From positions 48,069-112,068 of the forward strand of contig NZ_HE978618.1 in assembly GCF_000307225.1 (NCBI RefSeq): DNA of 64,000 nt, in the 5' to 3' direction. Every line of letters begins with the position of its first letter. The stretch's first letter is position 1. A model generated the notes under the pieces. The model was not told the DNA's origin and searched no databases. It saw only the letters and a list, made by a program, of their open reading frames with translations. This DNA comes from Anaerococcus vaginalis (GTDB lineage: Bacteria; Bacillota; Clostridia; Tissierellales; Peptoniphilaceae). Below are positions 58,343 to 64,000 of this stretch, piece after piece. The translations under genes and the position numbers were made by a program.

Positions 58343-59296
58343 TTAAGCCTCGATTTTTTCTCTTGTGTATATATTATAAATTTCTATATCATCTGGAAAA
58401 TCAACCAAGTCAATTTTTTCATTGTCGTAATAAATTTGGATTTTTTCTATATCATCTCTTTTTTCCAGAATAGATTTTCCTGTAAAAATTATTTTATCTT
58501 TTGAGTTTTCTTCAGAATTTTTTTCGAATTCAAGATAATTTGCAAGACTTGGAAGATAAGTGTCTAATTTTGTTTCGACAAACATAGAAAATTCATTGTT
58601 TGCTCCTTCTTTTGCATTCGTTGCATAGGAAGTTGCAGAATCAATTGCTGCTAATTTGAATTTTTCATAATCTTTTTCGCTATAACCCTCTGTTACTCCC
58701 AATTGTTTATAACCATCATAAGCCTTTGGATTTATTACAAAAGAATAAAAATAATGAGCTTCATCTGATACAATTTTATTTCCCAAAGTAGAATTTTGAG
58801 CTTCTTCTCCTGACTCATTTTTTTCTTTAGCATTAGGATCTCTAAAAGGAGATAAAATTTGTTGAACTTGAGCTTTACTGTCTTCATATTTGTTCATTCC
58901 TTGGGAAATTTGCACAGCTCCAGTTATAGAAATATTATTTCCTTTTTCTGCAAAGGTAGCTCCAAAATTTTTTACATCTGTTGCAGAAAACAAGTTGGTC
59001 AAAATTTTTTCTGACTCACCAGATTTTATTTCTGTATCAAAAACTTGTTCATATCTTTCTTTTAAGGTTCTAGGTATCAAATTTCCCTTATCTCCTATGG
59101 TATAACTTTTTATATAAATTACTTTTTCGCCTTCTTCTACCCATTTTTTCTTCATTGTATATTTTAAAGCCTTATCTGATCCAAAAATTTCACCTGAAGA
59201 CAAAGATTTTGGAAATCCAGAAAAATCTGCATTCCAATTTGCCATTTTTGATCCTATACCAATAATCCCATAAACTCTTTTATTAAGCTCTGTCAT
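58343..59296 (-). CDS. cas7: Cascade backbone Cas7 (Csh2-like)
   Basis: 317 residues. Start NKRVYGIIGIGSKMANWNAD, SGEIFGSDKALKYTMKKKW, and FAEKGNNISITGAVQISQG are like Cas7 of clostridial/fusobacterial I-B systems. Polymerises along the crRNA. ATG at 59296 (GGAG site) is preferred over GTG at 59311. It overlaps cas8b by 14 bases. Confidence 0.94.
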   Translation of the reverse strand: MTELNKRVYGIIGIGSKMANWNADFSGFPKSLSSGEIFGSDKALKYTMKKKWVEEGEKVIYIKSYTIGDKGNLIPRTLKERYEQVFDTEIKSGESEKILTNLFSATDVKNFGATFAEKGNNISITGAVQISQGMNKYEDSKAQVQQILSPFRDPNAKEKNESGEEAQNSTLGNKIVSDEAHYFYSFVINPKAYDGYKQLGVTEGYSEKDYEKFKLAAIDSATSYATNAKEGANNEFSMFVETKLDTYLPSLANYLEFEKNSEENSKDKIIFTGKSILEKRDDIEKIQIYYDNEKIDLVDFPDDIEIYNIYTREKIEA

Positions 59297-61052
59297 TTTC
59301 TTCTCCTTCACTTAGTTTTTTTCCATAAAGATATGATTCTTCTAAAAATCCTGCCATTATCCACTTATCATCAGCCTTTTCTTTTTCAAATTCATAAACA
59401 AGAATTTGGCTTACTGCCCTGTTAAATCTTACGTCTTTAGTGCTAATATTGTGAGCATAAGTTACAAGCAAGTGTTTTAAATTTTCAATTATCTTAGAAG
59501 TTTTTTGTTCATCCAAGAAATTTCTAATAAAGGTTAAATTTTTATCGCCAATCTTTGAATGATTAAGCAATTTTCTCAAAACTTGTCCTAGGGCAAACAA
59601 AATTTCTTCATCACCTTCAAGAGAAATATCTCCTGCTGATTCTAATTTCCTTTTCATCTTTTCTTGAAAATCCATGTAATTTTCCTCCTTTTTTTCAAAA
59701 TATTCTTTTAAAGATAAATAATAATTAAATTGGGTTATAGCCTTGGTCTTGTAATCATTTAAAAGAGAATATTTAATAGAATCTTTCAAGAGCCTATCTA
59801 AAATCCTTCCAACTTCTTTGCTCTTATTATTTATTATTGCAACTTCCAAGCTTTTCCCATAGTTTAAAATTATCATTTTGAAATTTAATTCTTTTATATT
59901 CAAATTCTCCAAATTGTACTTATTTCTTTGGTAATAATTATAGAAAAAAACTGAATCTATTTTATTTAAAAGTGTATTTTTTTCAGTAACAAGACCGTAT
60001 TTTTCTTCTCTTTTAGAAATATCTTCAGCTTTAGCATTTTCAGGTAAATATTCTTCAATATATTGGTTAATTTGAATTTCTATATCATCAAAATCTTTTG
60101 AATAAATATTATAACCTAAAATAGCTGCCTCATTTTTTTCAGGATACAAGAACAATTCAAAGCCTATAAAATTTTTATTTTTTTCAAAACTTATCTCTTT
60201 ATTACCTGTATTAAAATATATTCTATTATTTCCTCTTTTTAAGGAAGATGAAAGATAAGAAAAAAATAAATTTTGTAATTTTGCCATATCTGCACTTATT
60301 AAATAGGGTTGTTTTACCATCCTAGATAAATTTTCCAAATAAGGCTTCTTATCGTTTATTCCTAAATTATCATCAGAAACCCCAAAAGTCATACCATCAA
60401 CTTCTATATTGTATTTATTTTTATTAAATAAATTGGTAAGTAAATACCTATCTTGCTCTCTTTGATAGGCTTTTTTTGTTTTTTCTTCATCTCCATATAC
60501 AAAAAATATTTTAAAATAATCTTTTGAACTTGCATCAATATCAAATAATTCTTTCTTATTAATATTTTCAATAAGCCATTTTTCTATTTTTTTGGCTTCT
60601 TCTACATTTACAGGTCCTAATTTTTCTTCATTTTCCAAATAAAGGCTTTTTGCTCTTTTATCCTTGTATTTTTTGAGAGGATTTTTTAAAATCAAAAAAT
60701 ATCTTTCTATAGCTTCTTTATTAATATTATCTTCATAAGAATTTTCCTTGAAGAAGAAACTGTAGTAATTAGAGCTATGAATCGCTTTTTTATTGTCCAT
60801 GCTTTTGTTCATATTTAAGAGATTGGAATTAAAATCTAAATCTCTAACAAAAGAATAATTCAAAGGTTGATTTTCAATTTTCTTTTCTTTTTTGTTATAT
60901 TTAATCTTAAAACTTGGGCTTACTTCCCAAAAACCTTCTTCTTTCATAGTAACAAGATAATATTTACCATCTTTAGGAATATATCCTCTCAAAACCATAT
61001 CAGAATCTTCGTCCAAATTTTTCTTAAAAATCTCCAAACATTCTTCTAGCAC
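59283..61052 (-). CDS. cas8b: Cascade large subunit Cas8b (Csh1-like)
   Basis: 589 residues, the size of Cas8b; no zinc-finger cysteines seen. It recognises the PAM and recruits Cas3. The identity rests mainly on operon position, since this family diverges quickly. GTG start at 61052 with AGGAGGTGA seven bases upstream; an ATG two bases earlier gives an immediate stop. Confidence 0.88.
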   Translation of the reverse strand: MLEECLEIFKKNLDEDSDMVLRGYIPKDGKYYLVTMKEEGFWEVSPSFKIKYNKKEKKIENQPLNYSFVRDLDFNSNLLNMNKSMDNKKAIHSSNYYSFFFKENSYEDNINKEAIERYFLILKNPLKKYKDKRAKSLYLENEEKLGPVNVEEAKKIEKWLIENINKKELFDIDASSKDYFKIFFVYGDEEKTKKAYQREQDRYLLTNLFNKNKYNIEVDGMTFGVSDDNLGINDKKPYLENLSRMVKQPYLISADMAKLQNLFFSYLSSSLKRGNNRIYFNTGNKEISFEKNKNFIGFELFLYPEKNEAAILGYNIYSKDFDDIEIQINQYIEEYLPENAKAEDISKREEKYGLVTEKNTLLNKIDSVFFYNYYQRNKYNLENLNIKELNFKMIILNYGKSLEVAIINNKSKEVGRILDRLLKDSIKYSLLNDYKTKAITQFNYYLSLKEYFEKKEENYMDFQEKMKRKLESAGDISLEGDEEILFALGQVLRKLLNHSKIGDKNLTFIRNFLDEQKTSKIIENLKHLLVTYAHNISTKDVRFNRAVSQILVYEFEKEKADDKWIMAGFLEESYLYGKKLSEGEENDRA

Positions 61053-61063
61053 ATAATCACCTC

Positions 61064-61750
61064 CTAAATTAAATATTTATAGCCCAAAAATCCTGCTCCA
61101 TAAGCTGAGTTTTCGCTAAATGTCACAGCAATTGCAAAATAAGCTAAATCTTGACTTCTCTTGTCCATATTGATTTCAAGTTCAAGCTTATCGCCCAAAA
61201 GTTTTATATTTTTAAATTCAAAAGCAATTGGCCCTTCATTTAAAAATTTAAGGCTTGTATAAAATTTCCCCTCTTCTACATTTTCATCAATGAAAAATTT
61301 ATATTTTTTAATTAAATTGTCTGTAATTCTCTTTTCAAATTCTTCTAAAGTCAAATTTCCCTTCCAATATCCAAAATCATTTTTGATTATTATAGGATTT
61401 AGGGTGAATAATTTTGAAATAGGGGAATTTGGAATTATCCTGACATCCACAGTCAAGTTTTTGAAAACCTTATCCTTATAATCGGAAAAACCATTCAAAA
61501 TATAATTTACAAAATCCCCATCAACTGACCTAATTCTATACTGATAGATCATATTTTTTTTGTATAATTTTTTTATTGGATAAAGATTGTCATGGCAATA
61601 AGACTTATAATTTTTTGCTTTGTGCATATTAAGAAATTTTTCATCTTCTGACAAATAAGAAATTATTGCCTTAGAAATAAATTCCAAAGAATCAGAACTA
61701 TCAATATCTTCTAATAAAAATGTTCTAATTTTTAACTCATAAACTTTCAT
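61064..61750 (-). CDS. cas6: crRNA-processing endoribonuclease Cas6
   Basis: 228 residues with double RAMP fold and the C-terminal Gly-rich loop SENSAYGAGFLGYKYL that closes the protein. Cuts pre-crRNA 8 nt upstream of each spacer. First gene of the cas operon; ATG at 61750 behind AAAGGAGATG. Confidence 0.93.
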   Translation of the reverse strand: MKVYELKIRTFLLEDIDSSDSLEFISKAIISYLSEDEKFLNMHKAKNYKSYCHDNLYPIKKLYKKNMIYQYRIRSVDGDFVNYILNGFSDYKDKVFKNLTVDVRIIPNSPISKLFTLNPIIIKNDFGYWKGNLTLEEFEKRITDNLIKKYKFFIDENVEEGKFYTSLKFLNEGPIAFEFKNIKLLGDKLELEINMDKRSQDLAYFAIAVTFSENSAYGAGFLGYKYLI

Positions 61751-61771
61751 TTTTTCATCTCCTTTCCGCAT

Positions 61772-61794
61772 TTATTATTTTAATTATTAGTTGA
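61772..61794 (-). promoter_or_regulatory. Putative target site of the CRISPR-like guide in the cas promoter region
   Basis: On the minus strand TCA followed by ACTAATAATTAAAATA (61791-61776). This equals the first 16 bases of the pseudo-spacer except position 6, and it lies at or just after the predicted transcription start of cas6. Confidence 0.6.
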
Positions 61795-61804
61795 TTATAT
61801 TTTT

Positions 61805-61832
61805 ATAATATCACCTATGAAAAATTTGTCAA
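61805..61832 (-). promoter_or_regulatory. Predicted cas operon promoter
   Basis: TTGACA (61832-61827), 16-base spacer, TATTAT (61810-61805). A second TATAAT at 61799-61794 lacks a good -35. The -35 box starts one base after the second degenerate repeat. Confidence 0.65.
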
Positions 61833-61833
61833 A

Positions 61834-61913
61834 TTTATTTTACATCCTATGTTAATAATCAATCCTATATTTTAATTTTTAGTATTTAAACACTTTTTAA
61901 GTTAATAATCAAC
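61834..61913 (-). CRISPR. Degenerate mini-CRISPR (CreR-like): repeat, 20-nt pseudo-spacer, repeat
   Basis: First pseudo-repeat 61913-61884 matches the array repeat at 22 of 30 positions; second, 61863-61834, at 21 of 30. Both share the same C variant (read in plus sense, TAATAATCAA for TAATAATAAA). The repeat mini-stem ACAT/ATGT survives in the second and is replaced by the compensated ACTT/AAGT in the first, which keeps an 8-nt handle GTTTAAAT. Pseudo-spacer ACTAAAAATTAAAATATAGG. It lies in the cas6 leader in the same orientation as the cas genes. Confidence 0.75.
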
Positions 61914-61976
61914 TTAAAATCATCTTACCTTTAATTAAAAAATAAACCACTTCTTGATTAAATAATAAATTTCAAA

Positions 61977-62011
61977 AATCTCCCACCTTAAATAAGGTAG
62001 GGAGATTTTTT
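61977..62011 (-). terminator. Terminator of the hydrogenase operon
   Basis: AATCTCCC-ACCTT and AAGGT-GGGAGATT form a long stem with a TTTTT tail on the minus strand. It separates hydrogenase and cas transcription. Confidence 0.85.
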
Positions 62012-62012
62012 C

Positions 62013-63746
62013 TTACAACTTAGGCCTAGCCTTGTAGCTTGTGTGTAGTAATTCTTTTGCTTTTTCACTTCCTACTTCTCCCAAATATTCTTCATAAAGT
62101 TTTTTTATGTATGGGTTTTGGTAGGATTTTCTTAGTTTTTTATTTTCGTCAATTTTGTATAGAGCTTTTGATCTTTCTTTTAGGATTGATATATTTCCAT
62201 TGTGGAATGGTTGACCACCTCCACCTATACAGCCTCCTGGGCATGCCATTACTTCTATGGCATCTAATTCTATTTCTTTATTTCTTAATTTTTCTAGTAG
62301 TTTTCTGGTATTTCCTAATCCATTTGCTACTGCTATTTTTACTTCTCTTCCTTCTATATTTACTGTGGCTTTTTTGATTCCTTTTATGCCTCGTAAATCT
62401 TCAAATTCTACTTTTTCTAACTCTTTTCCTGTTATTTTATCATAGGCTGTTCTTATGGTTGCTTCTATTACTCCACCGCTTGTTCCAAATATGTCTCCTG
62501 CTCCCGTTGATTCTCCCATTGGATTGTCAAAGTCTGATTTTTCTAGGTTATTGAAGTCAATTCCTGCTTCTTTTATCATAGCCCCAAGTTCTCTTGTTGT
62601 TATAACTATATCTACATCTGAATATCCTTCGTTTTCTAGTTCATCTCTTTTTGCTTCATATTTTTTGGATATACAAGGCATAACTGATACTACTTTTATG
62701 TCTTCTACTTTTAAGCCCATTTTTTCTGCATAATATGTTTTTGCTATAGCTCCAAACATTTCGTGTGGACTTTTGCATGATGATGGAATATCTATCAAAT
62801 CTGAGAATTGTTGTTCCATAAAATTAACCCAACCTGGACAACATGATGTAAGGATTGGGAGTTCTCCTTTTCCTTGTAATCTTTGAACAAATTCGTTTGC
62901 TTCTTCCATTATTGTAAGGTCTGCTGCAAAATTTGTATCGAATATTTTGTCAAATCCTAAACTTCTTAGGGCCGTTACCATTTCTCCTTCTACTGATTCG
63001 CCTACTTTTCTTCCAAACATTTCTCCAAGGGCAACTCTTACTGCTGGTGCTACTTGGACTATTATGTGTTTATCTGTTTGTAATAATTTCCAAACTTCTT
63101 CTATATTTGATTTTTCTGTCAAGGCTCCTGTTGGACAAACTGATAAGCATTGACCACAAAATGTGCATGTTGTTTCAAACATAGATCTATTAAATGCTGA
63201 ACCAACGTGGGTATTAAATCCTCTTCCTACTTCTGCAAGGGCTCCTACTGTTTGTACTTTGTTACACATATTTTCACATCTTCTGCAAAGAATACATTTG
63301 TTTGGATCTCTCACTAATGAATAGGAATTATCATCTATTGGAAGATTTCTCTTTTCTCCTGTGTATTTTATTTCTCTAATATTTAAGTCGTGTGCCAATT
63401 TTTGTAATTGACAATTCAAATTTTTGGAACATTTCAAACAATCATTTGGATGATCTGACAAAAGCAATTCAACCATTGTTCTTCTTGCTCTTATTACTTC
63501 TTGGCTATCAGTTTTTATATTCATCCCTTCTTTTACAAAAGTCGCACAAGCTGGGATAAATTTATTTTTATCTAAATCTTCTACTAAACAAACTCTACAA
63601 GATGCTAATTTATTTACAAATTTTATATCTCCCAAATCCATATGGCAAAGTGTTGGTATTTTTATATTTAAACTTTTCGCTGCATCAAGGACTGTTGTAG
63701 ATTCTGAAACTTCTACTTTTTTTCCATTTATTGTTAAACTAATCAT
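62013..63746 (-). CDS. hydA: [FeFe]-hydrogenase catalytic subunit HydA
   Basis: 577 residues. Order: plant-type 2Fe-2S domain (CHMDLG, ASCRVCLVED), His-Cys3 cluster (HPNDCLKCSKNLNC), two 4Fe-4S motifs (CILCRRCENMC, CTFCGQCLSVC), and the H-cluster signatures TSCCPGW, MPCISKK and ACPGGCIGGGGQP. This domain set and the HydB-like gene just upstream fit the multimeric NAD(P)-linked, probably electron-bifurcating type. Start ATG at 63746 behind AGGAGG. Confidence 0.95.
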   Translation of the reverse strand: MISLTINGKKVEVSESTTVLDAAKSLNIKIPTLCHMDLGDIKFVNKLASCRVCLVEDLDKNKFIPACATFVKEGMNIKTDSQEVIRARRTMVELLLSDHPNDCLKCSKNLNCQLQKLAHDLNIREIKYTGEKRNLPIDDNSYSLVRDPNKCILCRRCENMCNKVQTVGALAEVGRGFNTHVGSAFNRSMFETTCTFCGQCLSVCPTGALTEKSNIEEVWKLLQTDKHIIVQVAPAVRVALGEMFGRKVGESVEGEMVTALRSLGFDKIFDTNFAADLTIMEEANEFVQRLQGKGELPILTSCCPGWVNFMEQQFSDLIDIPSSCKSPHEMFGAIAKTYYAEKMGLKVEDIKVVSVMPCISKKYEAKRDELENEGYSDVDIVITTRELGAMIKEAGIDFNNLEKSDFDNPMGESTGAGDIFGTSGGVIEATIRTAYDKITGKELEKVEFEDLRGIKGIKKATVNIEGREVKIAVANGLGNTRKLLEKLRNKEIELDAIEVMACPGGCIGGGGQPFHNGNISILKERSKALYKIDENKKLRKSYQNPYIKKLYEEYLGEVGSEKAKELLHTSYKARPKL

Positions 63747-63756
63747 TGAAAACCTC

Positions 63757-64000
63757 CTAGACTAAAGCTATGGCATCTATCGGACAATTTTCCATACATT
63801 GCCCACATTTTATGCATTTATCATGGTCAATGTCATGTTTATTTCTTTTTTCTCCAGAAATTGCCTGAGCTGGACAAAGCCTTTTACACTTGCCACAACC
63901 AATACATTTTTCTCCAACTGAATATGAAAGCAAAGATAAGCACCTTTTTGCTGGGCAAGTTTTATTTTCACCAATGTGAGCTTCATATTCATCATAAAAA
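63757..64000 (-). CDS. hydB: HydB/NuoF-like hydrogenase subunit, C-terminal end (partial)
   Basis: 81 codons up to the stop at 63757; the rest lies outside the window. Reads TCPAKRCLSLLSYSV, then two 4Fe-4S ferredoxin motifs CIGCGKCKRLCP and CIKCGQCMENCP, ending DAIALV. This is the C-terminal ferredoxin part of the flavin/NADH-binding HydB subunit. Ten bases before hydA, one operon. Confidence 0.85.
   Translation of the reverse strand, partial: FYDEYEAHIGENKTCPAKRCLSLLSYSVGEKCIGCGKCKRLCPAQAISGEKRNKHDIDHDKCIKCGQCMENCPIDAIALV

Noticed and set aside
61901..61920. TTTTAAGTT..AACTTAAAA at 61896-61919 as an operator for a DNA-binding repressor of cas
   Set aside because: It overlaps the first pseudo-repeat and its loop carries the conserved repeat core, so the degenerate-repeat reading explains more. 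A double role cannot be excluded.
1..64000. tRNA or rRNA genes, prophage, intact insertion sequence
   Set aside because: No cloverleaf with a TTCGA loop and CCA-type end, no rRNA blocks, no integrase, transposase or phage structural genes were recognised on either strand.

Overview
The window is AT-rich chromosomal DNA from a low-GC Gram-positive anaerobe. Gene content (FeFe hydrogenase HydA/HydB, membrane pyrophosphatase, oxygen-independent metabolism, clostridial type I-B CRISPR-Cas, T-box leaders, AGGAGG ribosome-binding sites) fits Bacillota, and most likely a Peptoniphilaceae/Anaerococcus-like organism. That genus-level guess is inference from gene style and was not tested by search. I recognise no rRNA, tRNA, prophage or intact insertion sequence.

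Layout. 1-5.2 kb (minus): the conserved translation cluster gltX-cysS-rlmB-yacP-sigma factor. 5.5-11.8 kb: an alpha/beta hydrolase, a ROK sugar kinase, an S41 lipoprotein protease, and the t6A operon tsaE-tsaB-rimI-tsaD. 12-13.5 kb: riboflavin ECF transporter RibU under an FMN riboswitch, and an orphan response regulator. 13.8-24.8 kb: membrane proteins, oligoendopeptidase F, aminopeptidase M29, a YitT transporter with a long structured leader, and a pyrophosphatase. The gaps here hold palindromic repeats and a previously unlabelled par/Fst-like type I toxin-antitoxin locus. 25-28.9 kb: a beta-helix protein with two AAA+ modules, and threonine aldolase. 29-34.8 kb: a P1B-type metal ATPase with a small partner, then a feo iron operon behind two Fur-box-like sites. 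35.3-44.3 kb: DegV and the branched-chain amino-acid locus (ilvE in one direction, ilvB-N-C-D-ilvA in the other), each direction controlled by its own T-box. 44.6-51.2 kb: a phosphatase/nuclease-like protein, a HAD phosphatase with a decayed tandem copy, a nucleobase permease-GntR-deaminase operon, and twin nitroreductases. 51.3-61.9 kb: a 29-repeat CRISPR array and a complete type I-B cas6-8b-7-5-3-4-1-2 operon. 62-64 kb: hydrogenase subunits.

The most interesting signal lies just upstream of cas6. Two degenerate CRISPR repeats flank a 20-nt pseudo-spacer. The first 16 nt of that pseudo-spacer match the cas promoter region at 15 positions, the only mismatch is at position 6, and the match is preceded by TCA, a known clostridial I-B PAM. 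This is the layout expected of a CreR-like crRNA that makes Cascade repress its own operon.

At least thirteen genes in the first 48 kb are split by single-base indels, nearly all in A/T homopolymers. They include genes normally essential (gltX, tsaB, tsaD). In each case adding or removing one base restores a protein of normal family length. I therefore treat them as probable sequencing errors and annotate the reconstructed genes.
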